Below are positions 24,920-34,340 of a stretch of DNA of 64,000 bases, piece by piece. The stretch spans positions 248,001 to 312,000 of the forward strand of contig NZ_LMOI01000001.1 of the NCBI RefSeq assembly GCF_001423525.1, written 5' to 3'. Numbering within the stretch: the stretch's first letter is position 1; every line of letters starts with the position of its first letter. The notes below the pieces were generated by a model. That model was given only the letters and a program-made list of their open reading frames with translations. It had not been told where the DNA came from and made no database searches. This DNA is from Arthrobacter sp. Leaf137. Its GTDB lineage: Bacteria > Actinomycetota > Actinomycetes > Actinomycetales > Micrococcaceae. A program made the translations under genes and the position numbers.

Positions 24920-24964
24920 CTTGTCCGCGGGCCCGGACCTTGAGGGTCGGGATCCGCGGACAAG
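24920..24964. terminator. Terminator between LysM and CBS genes
   Basis: 11-bp perfect arms CTTGTCCGCGG (24920-24930) and CCGCGGACAAG (24954-24964) with a further partly paired inner stem. It lies between convergent genes; there is no strong T tract. Confidence 0.75.
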
Positions 24965-24984
24965 GCCATGAAATGGTGAGCCGG

Positions 24985-25410
24985 CTACACCCCGTGGCGC
25001 TCCGAAATGTGTTCCACCAGTTCGCCCACACGGTGCTCGGAGTAGTTCCGGGCAATGTCACCCTGGCTGATGATGCCGACGAGTTTATGGTCGGCGATTA
25101 CCGGAAGCCTGCGGATCTGGTGCTTTTCCATCATGTCGATGGCAGCATCCACGTTGGCGTCGGCGTCGATCCAGTGCGGCGTGCCGGAGGCGAGCTCGCG
25201 GGCCATCACCTGCCCCGGGTCCCGGCCGGCGGCGACGCACTTGAGCACGATGTCGCGGTCGGTGATCATGCCTTTCAGCTTGCCGTCGTCGCCACAGATG
25301 GGCAGCGAGCCGCAATCCATGTCCCGCATTGTCCGGGCAGCTTCCACGAGGGACTCATTTTCCTTGATACATCGCGCATCAGTGGTCATGAATTCGCGTA
25401 CAGCACTCAT
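24985..25410 (-). CDS. Tandem CBS-domain protein, Hrp1-like
   Basis: 141 residues, two CBS modules and nothing else: SLPICGDDGKLKGMITDRDIV (module 1 end, about 35-55) and IRRLPVIADHKLVGIISQGDIA (module 2 end). The layout closely resembles mycobacterial hypoxic response protein 1 (Rv2626c), including CGDD and TDRDIV. It probably senses adenine nucleotides or redox state; the output is unknown. AAGGAGG lies 6 bases upstream of ATG 25410, a strong ribosome site suggesting high expression. Confidence 0.92.
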   Translation of the reverse strand: MSAVREFMTTDARCIKENESLVEAARTMRDMDCGSLPICGDDGKLKGMITDRDIVLKCVAAGRDPGQVMARELASGTPHWIDADANVDAAIDMMEKHQIRRLPVIADHKLVGIISQGDIARNYSEHRVGELVEHISERHGV

Positions 25411-25567
25411 TGAATCCTCCTTCATCGATGGAATATCGACGCAGGGCATCGGGGCACGTGCGCCGATGGTGCCAGACTACGCCCGGTCCAACACGGATGT
25501 CGACGGCGGGCTGCCGCGGCGGATCAGGCGTCAGCTGAAGCGGGAGAAGGTGTCCCGGGGAACGAAA

Positions 25568-25599
25568 AAGCCTCCGGAACCTGTTGGTTCCGGAGGCTT
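25568..25599 (-). terminator. Terminator after tRNA-Tyr
   Basis: 14-bp perfect arms AAGCCTCCGGAACC (25568-25581) and its complement (25586-25599) around TGTT, followed on the minus strand by a T run. It begins 10 bases past the tRNA. Confidence 0.92.
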
Positions 25600-25608
25600 C
25601 TCCTTGGG

Positions 25609-25690
25609 TGGCAGATGAGGGATTCGAACCCCCGTAGGCGTTGCCAGCTGATTTACAGTCAGCCCCCTTTGGCCGCTCGGGTAATCTGCC
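25609..25690 (-). tRNA. tRNA-Tyr (anticodon GUA)
   Basis: An 82-nt class II tRNA: acceptor GGCAGAT paired to ATCTGCC, anticodon stem CTGAC/ATCAG-type with GTA in the loop, a long variable arm (GGCAACGCC), T arm GGGGGTTCGAATCCCTC. Discriminator A at 25609; CCA is not encoded. Confidence 0.95.
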
Positions 25691-25869
25691 GAACTTCATA
25701 AGAAGACCCAGGCTACAGTCTGCGAAACACACCTTTTCTGTTTCCAGTCCGGTCCGTTCCGCTTCCAGTAACCGCGGGCAAGACAACTTTACAGAACTTC
25801 CGCCCAAGAATCGAATCGGGTGGCCGGATGCCCCGGAAAGCCCGGAACGGCGCGGAAAACGGGGGCGCT

Positions 25870-26124
25870 TCAGGCCTCGCCCGCGATCCTTCCGGCCAGC
25901 CTGGCCTCAAACTTGATGGCCTGTTCCTCGGTGATCTGGTTCAGCTGCACGGCCCGCAACAGGTCCTCGCTGACTCCTGCCATCCGCGAGGATGCGTCAG
26001 CCACCGGGCTGAAGACGATGGACGCTGCGACAGCTGCTGCCGCTACGGACGTTGCTGCCGTTGCCACTGCTCCTGCAGCCGCCGAAGTGGTCCGGGTGAC
26101 GTAACTGACGGCCTTGCGGTGCAT
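25870..26124 (-). CDS. Small Ala-rich membrane or secreted protein
   Basis: 84 residues: basic start MHRKAVSYVTRT, a long Ala/Val/Thr hydrophobic stretch (about 13-46) that could be a signal peptide ending at PVADA or a membrane anchor, then a soluble helix LLRAVQLNQITEEQAIKFEARLAG cut short here at positions 60-80. The ATG at 26124 has AAGGGA 6 bases upstream, better than an in-frame ATG ten codons earlier. No family recognised. Confidence 0.6.
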   Translation of the reverse strand: MHRKAVSYVTRTTSAAAGAVATAATSVAAAAVAASIVFSPVADASSRMAGVSEDLLRAVQLNQITEEQAIKFEARLAGRIAGEA

Positions 26125-26310
26125 GGTGGTTCCCTTCGCGACTTTCCAACACATACAACTGTTCCCACCCCGCCTTCGTTCCCTCAGGGTGTCCGCTGAG
26201 AGGGAACTGTGAATCTTCGGCCCCCCCGGCGGGAAGCAACCGTACTAGTCTGGAATGCAGTGAATAGTGCCCTGTCCGCGGACGGGGCTCCAGCCGGAAT
26301 AAGGAGAGTC

Positions 26311-26802
26311 ATGGCAGGCGAGTCAACGTTCGACGTCGTAAGCAAAGTGGACAAGCAGGAAGTGGCCAACGCCCTGAACCAGGCACAGAAGGAACTGGCC
26401 CAGCGCTACGACTTCAAGGGCGTGGGGGCCGAGGTGGACTTCAGCGGCGAGAAGATCCTCATGAAAGCCAACTCGGAAGAGCGCGTCCTTGCCGTGCTGG
26501 ACGTCCTCCAGTCCAAGCTGATCCGCCGCGGCATTTCGCTGAAGTCCCTGGACACCGGCGAGCCCTACCCCTCGGGCAAGGAGTTCCGCCTGGAATCCAC
26601 CATCAAGGAGGGCATCGCGCAGGACCTCGCCAAGAAGATCAACAAGATCATCCGCGACGAAGCGCCCAAGTCCGTCAAGTCCCAGATCCAGGGTGACGAG
26701 CTGCGCGTGACTTCCAAGTCCCGCGACGATCTTCAGGCCACCATGGCGCTGCTGAAGGATTTCGACGAAGCCGACCTGCAGTTCGTGAACTTCCGCAGCT
26801 GA
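26311..26802 (+). CDS. YajQ-family nucleotide-binding protein
   Basis: 163 residues, the full length of YajQ. It starts STFDVVSKVDKQEVANALNQ-like and contains QRYDFKG, the family's hallmark, then two ferredoxin-like modules with SKLIRRGI and a closing LQFVNFR. Members bind nucleotides or RNA, and a Xanthomonas homologue binds c-di-GMP; whether that holds here is unknown. AAGGAG lies 5 bases before ATG 26311. Single gene with a terminator. Confidence 0.95.
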   Translation: MAGESTFDVVSKVDKQEVANALNQAQKELAQRYDFKGVGAEVDFSGEKILMKANSEERVLAVLDVLQSKLIRRGISLKSLDTGEPYPSGKEFRLESTIKEGIAQDLAKKINKIIRDEAPKSVKSQIQGDELRVTSKSRDDLQATMALLKDFDEADLQFVNFRS

Positions 26803-26863
26803 ACGTCCAGCGGCCTCATGTAGCCGCCGTTATCGACGCGCAGAATGTCCTGCCGCTGCGCAC

Positions 26864-26901
26864 AAAGGCCGGCGCACCCCTTTCCCGGGGCGCCGGCCTT
26901 T
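26864..26901. terminator. Terminator between yajQ and htpX
   Basis: 12-bp arms AAAGGCCGGCGC (26864-26875) and GCGCCGGCCTTT (26890-26901) around a C-rich loop, flanked by TTTT on the plus strand. It lies between convergent genes. Confidence 0.9.
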
Positions 26902-26980
26902 TGCGCGTCATGGACTGATTCGCGCGTCGCCAACCAGGCGGTCAACTGCGGCAGGCAGGCGTCCGACTGCGGGACGCCGG

Positions 26981-27850
26981 CTACTGCAGCGGCCGGCCGG
27001 CCATGCGTTCCAGCCGCGCGATCCGGTCCCGCATGGGCGGGTGGGTGGCGAACAGTTTGTTCATGGCACCGCCGCGGAACGGGTTGGCGATCATCAGGTG
27101 GGAGGCATTGACCAGCCGCTGGTCCGGCGGCAGCGGAACCATGGTGACGCCCCGCTCGATCTTTGCCAGGGCTGAGGCGAGCGCCAGCGGATCGCCGGTG
27201 AGCTGCGAACCGTCCTCGTCGGCGTCGTACTCCCTGGTGCGGGAGATGGCCATCTGGATCAGCGACGCCGCAAAGGGCGCCAGCAGGGCCATGGCGATCA
27301 TGGCCAACGGGTTGGTGTTGCGCCGGTCGCCGCCGCCGAAGAAGAGCAGCATCTGGCCCACCGAGGTGATGACGCCCGCGACGGCGGCAGCCACCGATGA
27401 GGTGAGGATGTCGCGGTTGTAGACGTGCATGAGTTCGTGGCCCAAAACGCCGCGGAGTTCGCGGGCGTCCAGGAGCTGCAGGATGCCTTCGGTGCAGCAG
27501 ACGGCGGCGTTCTGCGGATTGCGGCCGGTGGCGAAGGCGTTGGGGTTCATGGTGGGTGAGACGTAGATCCGCGGCATGGGCTGGTTGGCCCGGGCGGACA
27601 GTTCCCGCACTACCTGGTACAGCTGCGGCGCCTGGGCTTCGGAGACCTCGAAGGCCTGCATGGAACGGATGGCGATCTTGTCGCTGTTCCAGTAGCCGTA
27701 GAACGTGGTGCCGACGCCCACGAGTGCCATGATCCAGATGGGCGCCGAGCTGCGCGTCCCCGCCCCGATCAGTGCGCCCAGAGCCAGCAGGACTGCCCAG
27801 AGCACGCCGAACAGTGCCGCGGTCTTGAGCCCGTTGTGATGTTTGTGCAC
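26981..27850 (-). CDS. htpX: HtpX-like membrane zinc metalloprotease (M48)
   Basis: 289 residues. Two N-terminal membrane helices (about 10-30 and 36-52) precede the M48 catalytic site HELMH (138-142), with the third ligand Glu in ISRTREYDADEDGS (about 209), and two more hydrophobic segments between. It degrades misfolded membrane proteins with FtsH. The GTG at 27850 is preceded by AAGGAGG, a near-perfect ribosome site. It follows the MFS gene by 28 bases on the same strand and may be cotranscribed. Confidence 0.95.
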   Translation of the reverse strand: MHKHHNGLKTAALFGVLWAVLLALGALIGAGTRSSAPIWIMALVGVGTTFYGYWNSDKIAIRSMQAFEVSEAQAPQLYQVVRELSARANQPMPRIYVSPTMNPNAFATGRNPQNAAVCCTEGILQLLDARELRGVLGHELMHVYNRDILTSSVAAAVAGVITSVGQMLLFFGGGDRRNTNPLAMIAMALLAPFAASLIQMAISRTREYDADEDGSQLTGDPLALASALAKIERGVTMVPLPPDQRLVNASHLMIANPFRGGAMNKLFATHPPMRDRIARLERMAGRPLQ

Positions 27851-27878
27851 GATTCCTCCTTACTAAGGGAACGGACCG

Positions 27879-29150
27879 CTACGGAGCCGGGTTCCGCGCA
27901 TCGTAGCGGCGGAAACCCGGCTGCAGCTTCGCCGCGGTCCAGGCCCCTGCAATGCAGAGCAGCCCGCCGAAAAGCAGCACCCAGCCCTCATTGAGGATCT
28001 TCGTTGCGCCGCCGGCCAGGAGGTCGCCAACCCGCGGCCCGCCGGCCACCACCACGATGAACACTCCCTGCAGCCGGCCGCGCAGGTGGTCCGGCGTGGC
28101 GGCCTGGAGGATGGTGTTACGGAAAACGCTGCTGACCGAGTCGGCCACGCCCGCCAGCACGCAGCACAGCGCTGCCGGCAGCAGCCACGGCGTGGCCGTT
28201 TCGCCGTCCGCCCTGCCGGCGAGGAGCACCACCAGGCCGAATCCTGCGATGGACGCACCCCAGCCCATCACGGAGAAGACCACCGCGGTGCCCTGGGCGC
28301 GCACGGTGCCCAGCGGCCCGGAGAACAGGCCGGCGAGGAAGGCTCCGACGGCGGTGCACGCGAGCAGGATGCCCACTGTCGCCTCGCCGCCGCCGATCAT
28401 CAGCGCGGCGACGGCGGGGAGCAGGGCGCGAGGCTGGGCCAGGATCATGGCCACCAGGTCGATCACAAAGGTCATCCGTAGGTTGGGCCGGGTTCCAAGG
28501 AAGCGGAATCCCTCGATGACCGACCTGACGCCCGGCTTGCTGCGGGCACCTGCCGGGGCCAGGGGCGGGAGCCGGTACACGGCCCAGAGGACGAAGGCGA
28601 AGCTCGCGAAGTCGATGGTGTAGGTCCAGCCGAAGCCGACCCAGGCCACCAGGACGCCGGCCAGCAGCGGGCCGGCGGTCATGGCGAGGCCAAACACCAG
28701 CATGCTGAGGGCATTGGCAGCGGGCAGGAGTTCCTTGCGGATCAGCATCGGGATGATGGCGCTCCGGGCGGGCTGGTTGATGGCCTGCGCACCGCTCTGC
28801 AGCGCCACCAGCAAATAGAGCACCCAGACGTTCCCCACGTGCAGCCAGGACTGCAGCGCAATGAGCCCGGTGGTCAGCCACAGCACGCTGGTGGCCAGCA
28901 ACGCCACCTTGCGCCGGTCATGTGAATCCGCGATGGATCCGCCCAGGAGGCCGCCGATCACCAGGGGAACCAGCGCGAAGACGCCCAGCAGGCCCACGTA
29001 GAAGCTGTCCTGGGTCAGCCGATAAACCTCGAGGCTCACCGCCACCAGGGTGAGCTGGCTGCCGACGGCGGATACCGCCGAACCCAGCCAGAGCCGGCGG
29101 AACTCCGGGCTTTCGCGCAGCGGTGTAATGTCGGCCAGCAGTTTTCCCAC
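27879..29150 (-). CDS. MFS transporter (EntS-like)
   Basis: 423-residue major-facilitator exporter of the MFS_3/EntS class: RRLWLGSAVSAVGSQLTLVAVSL at helix 1, the loop 2-3 motif GGSIADSHDRRKV, and LQSGAQAINQPARSAIIPMLI at helix 4. EntS-type members export siderophores or other metabolites; no siderophore genes are visible here. It starts at GTG 29150 with a weak GCAGG site, divergent from the Fur-family gene, so the shared 110-bp region may control both. Confidence 0.9.
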   Translation of the reverse strand: MGKLLADITPLRESPEFRRLWLGSAVSAVGSQLTLVAVSLEVYRLTQDSFYVGLLGVFALVPLVIGGLLGGSIADSHDRRKVALLATSVLWLTTGLIALQSWLHVGNVWVLYLLVALQSGAQAINQPARSAIIPMLIRKELLPAANALSMLVFGLAMTAGPLLAGVLVAWVGFGWTYTIDFASFAFVLWAVYRLPPLAPAGARSKPGVRSVIEGFRFLGTRPNLRMTFVIDLVAMILAQPRALLPAVAALMIGGGEATVGILLACTAVGAFLAGLFSGPLGTVRAQGTAVVFSVMGWGASIAGFGLVVLLAGRADGETATPWLLPAALCCVLAGVADSVSSVFRNTILQAATPDHLRGRLQGVFIVVVAGGPRVGDLLAGGATKILNEGWVLLFGGLLCIAGAWTAAKLQPGFRRYDARNPAP

Positions 29151-29226
29151 CCTGCCACAGTAGTGGGCTGCCCCCGCCCGGCCGGCAAAACCGCAGGTCC
29201 GCCACGCTTTGAAAGTAAGCCATGCC

Positions 29227-29249
29227 TTATTGTGAGATAGTCAAAATAA
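29227..29249. promoter_or_regulatory. Fur/PerR-type operator candidate
   Basis: 23-bp dyad TTATTNTGA(N5)TCANAATAA, an AT-rich palindrome in a GC-rich genome, 18 bases before the Fur-family start and about 80 bases before the divergent MFS start. Spacing and composition fit autoregulation by a Fur/PerR protein. Confidence 0.6.
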
Positions 29250-29266
29250 GTGGTCTAATGGGTTCC

Positions 29267-29752
29267 ATGACGGAACACTTTGACGGCCAGGACGCTTGGG
29301 CTGCAGCCCTGCGTGCCCACGGCCGCAGGGTGACCAAGCAGCGGCTCGCTGTACTCGCCGCCGTCGAACGCCACCCCCACTCCCCCGCCGAAAGCATCCT
29401 GGCTGCAGCCCGCACCGAGCTTCCGGAACTGACGGCACAGTCCGTCTACGTGGTGCTCGGAGACCTGACGGACCTGCACATGCTCCGCCGGTTCGAGCCT
29501 CCCCACTCCCCCGCCCTCTATGAAACGCGGGTGGACGACAACCACCACCACGCCATCTGCATCAGCTGCGGGCGGGTGGAGGATGTGGACTGCGCCGTGG
29601 GCCACGCCCCGTGCCTGACCCCTCACTGGGACGAAAAGTCCAAGCCGATGACCATCCAGATCGCCGATGTCATGTACCAGGGCATCTGCCAGGACTGCCA
29701 GCAGTCCCAGAAACAAACTTTCAATCCTCCCCTGCAGATCAACGAGAAATAG
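29267..29752 (+). CDS. Fur-family peroxide/metal-responsive repressor (FurA/CatR-like)
   Basis: 161 residues. The winged helix contains [14 protein letters not shown] (20-33) and [12 protein letters not shown] (56-67); the metal-binding dimerisation domain has [11 protein letters not shown] (92-102) with Cys98/Cys101 and Cys141/Cys144 for structural zinc. Clear family assignment; PerR/CatR-type peroxide sensing is favoured because the next gene is catalase, only 7 bases away. The start at 29267 is uncertain: an in-frame ATG at 29258 is equally weak in ribosome-site terms. Confidence 0.93.
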   Translation: MTEHFDGQDAWAAALRAHGRRVTKQRLAVLAAVERHPHSPAESILAAARTELPELTAQSVYVVLGDLTDLHMLRRFEPPHSPALYETRVDDNHHHAICISCGRVEDVDCAVGHAPCLTPHWDEKSKPMTIQIADVMYQGICQDCQQSQKQTFNPPLQINEK

Positions 29753-29759
29753 GAGAACA

Positions 29760-31241
29760 ATGACTGCCATTTCGACCACCCAGTCAGGTGCACCGGTTAC
29801 GTCCGACGCCCACTCGAAGTCAGTTGGTGCCGACGGTGCCATCATCCTGACTGACCACTACCTGGTGGAAAAGCTCGCCCAGTTCAACCGCGAGCGGGTT
29901 CCGGAGCGCGTAGTGCACGCCAAGGGCGGCGGCGCATTCGGTACGTTCAAGGCCACCGAGGACATCTCCAAGTACACCAAGGCCGCGTTCCTGCAGCCGG
30001 GCACCGAGACCGAGATGCTGATCCGCTTCTCCTCCGTTGCCGGCGAGAACGGCTCCCCCGACACCTGGCGCGACCCGCGCGGCTTCGCCGTGAAGTTCTA
30101 CACCAGCGAGGGCAACTACGACCTCGTGGGCAACAACACCCCGGTGTTCTTCATCCGCGACGGCATCAAGTTCCCGGACTTCATCCACTCCCAGAAGCGC
30201 CTGCCGGGCACCCACCTGCGCGACGCCGACATGCAGTGGGACTTCTGGACCCTGTCCCCCGAGTCCGCCCACCAGGTCACCTGGCTGATGGGTGACCGCG
30301 GCCTGCCGGCCTCCTGGCGTGAAATGCAGGGCTACGGCTCGCACACCTACCAGTGGATCAACGCCGAGGGCGAGCGTTTCTGGGTCAAGTACCACTTCAA
30401 GTCCAACCAGGGCGTGAAGAACATGACTTCCGACGAAGCCGAAGCACTGGCCGGTTCGGACGCGGACTTCTACATCCGCGACCTGCACGAAAACATCGAG
30501 GCCGGCAACCTGCCCTCCTGGGACCTGCACGTCCAGGTCATGCCGTACGAGGATGCCAAGACCTACCGCTTCAACCCGTTCGACCTGACCAAGGTCTGGC
30601 CGCACGCTGACTACCCGCTGATCAAGGTGGGCACCATGGAGCTGAACCGGAACCCGGAGAACTACTTCGCGCAGATCGAACAGGCCACCTTTGCGCCGTC
30701 GAACTTCGTGCCGGGCATCGCCGCATCACCGGACAAGATGCTGCAGGCCCGCATCTTCTCCTACGCTGACGCCCACCGCTACCGCGTTGGCACCAACCAC
30801 GCCCAGATCCCGGTGAACCAGCCGAAGAACGAGGTCAACAACTACAGCCAGGACGGCCAGGGGCGGTTCCTGTTCAACGCACCTTCCGTTCCGGTGTACG
30901 CCCCGAACACCTTCGGCGGCCCGGCTGCAGTTGAGCCGCAGAACACGGCCGGCGGCTGGGAGAACGACGGCGAGCTGACCCTCGCCGCGCACTCCCTGCA
31001 CGCTGAGGACGGCGACTTCGTCCAGGCCGGCGCGCTGTACCGCGAGGTCTACGACGAAGCCACCAAGGCCCGCTTCCTCGAAACCATCACCGGTGCCGTG
31101 GGCGGCGTAAAGCGCTCCGACATCAAGGAACGCGCCATCCAGTACTGGACCAACGTTGACGCCGAGCTCGGCGCCAAGCTGCGCGCCAACCTGGGTGCCG
31201 CGCCGGTTTCCGACGCCGAAGCAGCCAACAAGATCGGCTAA
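29760..31241 (+). CDS. katA: Monofunctional haem catalase
   Basis: Clade-3 small-subunit catalase, 493 residues: active-site His53 in [12 protein letters not shown], the Asn-bearing [10 protein letters not shown], and the proximal haem tyrosine in [14 protein letters not shown]. It destroys hydrogen peroxide in the cytoplasm. AGGAG lies 4 bases upstream of ATG 29760, and the gene follows the Fur-family stop by 7 bases, so regulator and enzyme share a transcript. A strong terminator follows. Confidence 0.97.
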   Translation: MTAISTTQSGAPVTSDAHSKSVGADGAIILTDHYLVEKLAQFNRERVPERVVHAKGGGAFGTFKATEDISKYTKAAFLQPGTETEMLIRFSSVAGENGSPDTWRDPRGFAVKFYTSEGNYDLVGNNTPVFFIRDGIKFPDFIHSQKRLPGTHLRDADMQWDFWTLSPESAHQVTWLMGDRGLPASWREMQGYGSHTYQWINAEGERFWVKYHFKSNQGVKNMTSDEAEALAGSDADFYIRDLHENIEAGNLPSWDLHVQVMPYEDAKTYRFNPFDLTKVWPHADYPLIKVGTMELNRNPENYFAQIEQATFAPSNFVPGIAASPDKMLQARIFSYADAHRYRVGTNHAQIPVNQPKNEVNNYSQDGQGRFLFNAPSVPVYAPNTFGGPAAVEPQNTAGGWENDGELTLAAHSLHAEDGDFVQAGALYREVYDEATKARFLETITGAVGGVKRSDIKERAIQYWTNVDAELGAKLRANLGAAPVSDAEAANKIG

Positions 31242-31281
31242 CACGCCGGCATCGGGGCAGGTCCCCGGTTCATGCATGAAG

Positions 31282-31320
31282 GGAACACCCCGCCACGGAC
31301 TCTTCCGGGCGGGGTGTTCC
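31282..31320 (+). terminator. Terminator of the fur-katA operon
   Basis: 13-bp arms GGAACACCCCGCC (31282-31294) and its complement (31308-31320) around a 13-base loop, 40 bases past the catalase stop. Confidence 0.88.
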
Positions 31321-31415
31321 GCGTTTATCAACATATGCGCCGGCGCCTTCCGCGTTGTGCACATACGGCCGCCGGTCCGCTGTTCCCCGGTGCCTGCCGG
31401 CCCTAGGCTCCGTAC

Positions 31416-32051
31416 ATGGACACTTTCGCAGGGATTCCGCCGGAAGCCTTCCGCTTCTATGGGGAACTCGAAGACAACAACAACCGCGAGTGGTGGCTGG
31501 AGCACAAGTCCACCTACGATTCCGCGGTCCGCGAGCCGCTGGAGCTGCTCCTGGCCGGGCTTGAGCCCGAATTCGGGCCGGCCAAACTGTTCCGTCCCTA
31601 CCGGGACGTACGTTTCTCACAGGACAAATCCCCGTACAAAACGGCCCAAGGCGCCTTCGCCACCCGGCAGGAGGGGGTGGGCTTCTACCTTCAGGTCAGC
31701 GCCGACGGGCTGCTGGTGGGCGGCGGCTACCACTCGCACACGCCTGCCCAACTGGCCCGGTTCCGGGCCTCAGCAGATGCCTCTGCCAGCGGGGCCGGGC
31801 TGCAGGACATCGTGGATTCACTGGCCGGGGCCGGGTTCGCCATTGAGGGTGAGAAGCTCAAAACAGTCCCCCGGGGTTTCGGCAAGGACCATCCGCGTGC
31901 GGAGCTGCTCAAGCACAAGTCGCTGTCCGCCGGGGTTGGGCTGGGGCAGCCCGGGTGGGCATCCACGACGGCGGCCAGCGAAGAAATTGCCCGCAGGTGG
32001 AGGGAGCTGCGTCCCCTGGTGGAGTGGGTGGGACGGTACGCCGCCCCGTGA
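31416..32051 (+). CDS. DUF2461 protein
   Basis: 211 residues of a widespread family of unknown function (TIGR02453). Marks are FYGELEDNNNREWW near the start, FRPYRDVRFSQDKSPYKT (about 59-76) and VPRGFGKDHPRAELLKHKSL (about 149-168). The family is cytosolic; no catalytic role is established. ATG 31416, weak ribosome site. It converges on the TetR gene with a 3-base gap. Confidence 0.92.
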   Translation: MDTFAGIPPEAFRFYGELEDNNNREWWLEHKSTYDSAVREPLELLLAGLEPEFGPAKLFRPYRDVRFSQDKSPYKTAQGAFATRQEGVGFYLQVSADGLLVGGGYHSHTPAQLARFRASADASASGAGLQDIVDSLAGAGFAIEGEKLKTVPRGFGKDHPRAELLKHKSLSAGVGLGQPGWASTTAASEEIARRWRELRPLVEWVGRYAAP

Positions 32052-32054
32052 CGC

Positions 32055-32654
32055 CTACTGCCCGGTGGCCGCCAGCCGGGTCTCAAGGTTGTTGAAGAAC
32101 ACCGTCAGCATCAGTTCGAAGGCCCGGGTGGCGGCCTCGGGCTCGTTCATCACCACGAAGTCGAACTGCAGCCCGTAGAACGTGGACGTGAAAAGCCGGG
32201 CGTCGGTATCCGCGAATTCTTCCTCGATGCCCTGCACCATCAGCCAGTCGCGCGTCTGGTGGTGCAGCATGCGGAAATGCTCCCGGGAGGTGCCGCGTGG
32301 TTCCGCCGCCACGATGTCCTGGGCTGCGGCCTCGAACTCCAGGCGGGTCAGGTGCCGGTTGCGCTGGGCCATGGTCCACTGCCAGGAATCGAGGAGGAAA
32401 GCACGCCATGCTGCACGGTCGATCTCACGCACGTCGGTGCTGCGCAGCCGGTCCAGCCTGGACTCGATGGACACCACAATGTCGCTGATCAGCTGGTCCC
32501 TGCTGCCGAAGTGGTACACCAGCACGTAGGAACTCATGCCCAGCCCCTCGGCCAGGCTGCGGAACGTCAGCTGGGTGAGGGTCTTGTCCATGAGATAGTC
32601 CTGGATGGCGCCCAGCAGTTCGGCTTTGCGTTCGGGTCGTGTGGGGCGTGCCAT
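32055..32654 (-). CDS. TetR-family transcriptional regulator
   Basis: 199 residues. The N-terminal TetR helix-turn-helix is visible (TQLTFRSLAEGLGMSSYVLVYHFGSRDQL, helices about 26-55) with an aromatic VYHFGS in place of the common YYHF. The ligand-binding domain is all-helical and unrecognised. It lies downstream of the APC permease gene on the same strand but is separated by a terminator, so it may have its own promoter. Its target is not evident. Confidence 0.9.
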   Translation of the reverse strand: MARPTRPERKAELLGAIQDYLMDKTLTQLTFRSLAEGLGMSSYVLVYHFGSRDQLISDIVVSIESRLDRLRSTDVREIDRAAWRAFLLDSWQWTMAQRNRHLTRLEFEAAAQDIVAAEPRGTSREHFRMLHHQTRDWLMVQGIEEEFADTDARLFTSTFYGLQFDFVVMNEPEAATRAFELMLTVFFNNLETRLAATGQ

Positions 32655-32698
32655 TCATTCATCCTAAGAGCGGGCTCCATCCCGGAGCGGAACATGCG

Positions 32699-32731
32699 AA
32701 TGCCCGCCCGGACGGCAGCCGGGCGGGCATT
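32699..32731 (-). terminator. Terminator after APC permease gene
   Basis: 13-bp perfect arms AATGCCCGCCCGG (32699-32711) and CCGGGCGGGCATT (32719-32731) around ACGGCAG, 12 bases past the permease stop. Confidence 0.85.
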
Positions 32732-32743
32732 GGCAGGGGCAGG

Positions 32744-34291
32744 TCAGGCGCGGGTGAATTCGTCCTCGTCGCCGGACTTGGACCCGGCGGCGCTGCCGTT
32801 GACTGCGGCGTTGGCGACGCTGAACCGTTCGTTCAGGCGTGAGTGCCGCTGGCCGTAGGCGAAGTAGATTGCCAGGCCGATGGCCAGCCAGATGGCGAAG
32901 AAGATCCAGGTCTCCACGGCCAGGTTGGTCATCAGGTAGAGGCACAGCACGGCCGAAACCACCGGCAGGACCTTGCCGAACGGAACCCGGAAGGCCGGCT
33001 TCAGGTCGGGGCGCTTGCGGCGCAGCACCAGGATGCCCAGGCTCACCACCACGAAGGCGGAGAGGGTGCCGATGTTGATCATTTCCTCAAGCAGGTCAAC
33101 GTTCGTCAGGCCGGCCACCAGGGCAACTGCCGCCCCGCAGATGATCTGCAGGCGCACCGGGGTGGAGCGCTTGTCACTGGTTTTGGACAGGGAGCGCGGC
33201 AGGAGGCCGTCTCGGCTCATGGCCAGGACCACGCGGGACAGCCCCATGAGGAGCACCATGATCACTGTGGTCAGGCCGATCAGCGAGCCGAAAGCGATGA
33301 CCTTGGCGGCAGAGGTATCACCCACGGCCTCGAAGGCGGTGGTGAGGGTGGGGTTGTCCGCTTCGGCCAGCTGGGTGTAGGACACCATGCCGGTCAGGGC
33401 CAGGGAGACAAGGATGTAGAGGAGCGTCACCACGGCCAGGCCGCCGAAGATGCCACGGGGAAGGGTCTTCTGCGGGTTCTTGACTTCCTCGGCGGAGGTG
33501 GCAACAACGTCGAAGCCAATGAAGGCGAAGAACACCAGCGCGGCTCCGGCGAAGATGCCGAGGGTGCCGTACTGCGCCGGGGCTGCACCGGTCAGGAAGC
33601 CGAAGAAGGACTGCTTCAGGACGTCTGCGGCGCCGGTGCCGCCGGTGGGCTCAGCTGCCGGGACGAAGGGGGCGTAGTTTTCGACCTTGACGTAGGTGAA
33701 GCCCACGACGATCACGAAGAGCACGACGCCGATCTTGATCAGGGTGAAGATGTTGCCCACGCGGGCGGAGAGCTTGGTTCCCAGCACCAGCAGTACGGTG
33801 AAGATGGCCACGATCAGGAAGGCACCCCAGTACAGATCCACACCGCCGATCGCCAGCGCCGGCGGAACATCGGCGCCCATCAGTGCGAACACCTTGCTGA
33901 GGTAGATGCCCCAGTATTTGGCGATCACTGCCGCGGCCGTGAAGAGCTCAAGGATCAGGTTCCAGCCGATGATCCAGGCGAGGAGCTCACCCATGGTGGC
34001 GTAGGTGAACACGTAGGCTGAGCCGGCCACCGGAATGGCGGTGGCGAACTCGGCGTAGCACATGATGGCCAGCGCGCAGGTAACGGCAGCGATGGCGAAG
34101 GACACGGTCACGGCCGGGCCAGCGAAGTTGGCGGCGGCTTTGGCACCCACGGAGAAAATGCCGGCGCCGACGGCAACAGCGACGCCCATGATCATCAGGT
34201 CCCACGTGCTGAGGGAACGCTTGAGCTTGCGTCCGGGTTCATCGGCGTCGGCGATCGACTGCTCGATGGGCTTGGTCCGGAGAAGGTTCAT
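32744..34291 (-). CDS. APC-family amino acid permease (cationic amino acid transporter class)
   Basis: 515 residues with about 12-14 helices. Helix 1 has MGVAVAVGAGIFSVGAKAA, the GxG-type substrate gate; helix 6 has FFAFIGFDVVATSAEEVKNPQKTLPRGI, diagnostic of the CAT/YhdG class; the C-terminus is charged (SGDEDEFTRA). It takes up amino acids, possibly cationic. The ATG at 34291 fits the family start KPIEQSI; the ribosome site is only AGGAT at 14 bases. A symmetrical site lies 50 bases upstream, followed by a TetR gene after the terminator. Confidence 0.93.
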   Translation of the reverse strand: MNLLRTKPIEQSIADADEPGRKLKRSLSTWDLMIMGVAVAVGAGIFSVGAKAAANFAGPAVTVSFAIAAVTCALAIMCYAEFATAIPVAGSAYVFTYATMGELLAWIIGWNLILELFTAAAVIAKYWGIYLSKVFALMGADVPPALAIGGVDLYWGAFLIVAIFTVLLVLGTKLSARVGNIFTLIKIGVVLFVIVVGFTYVKVENYAPFVPAAEPTGGTGAADVLKQSFFGFLTGAAPAQYGTLGIFAGAALVFFAFIGFDVVATSAEEVKNPQKTLPRGIFGGLAVVTLLYILVSLALTGMVSYTQLAEADNPTLTTAFEAVGDTSAAKVIAFGSLIGLTTVIMVLLMGLSRVVLAMSRDGLLPRSLSKTSDKRSTPVRLQIICGAAVALVAGLTNVDLLEEMINIGTLSAFVVVSLGILVLRRKRPDLKPAFRVPFGKVLPVVSAVLCLYLMTNLAVETWIFFAIWLAIGLAIYFAYGQRHSRLNERFSVANAAVNGSAAGSKSGDEDEFTRA

Positions 34292-34340
34292 AGGGATCAC
34301 AATCCTGATTTGTGAAGGAAACAGACCTATCAACCGTAGT

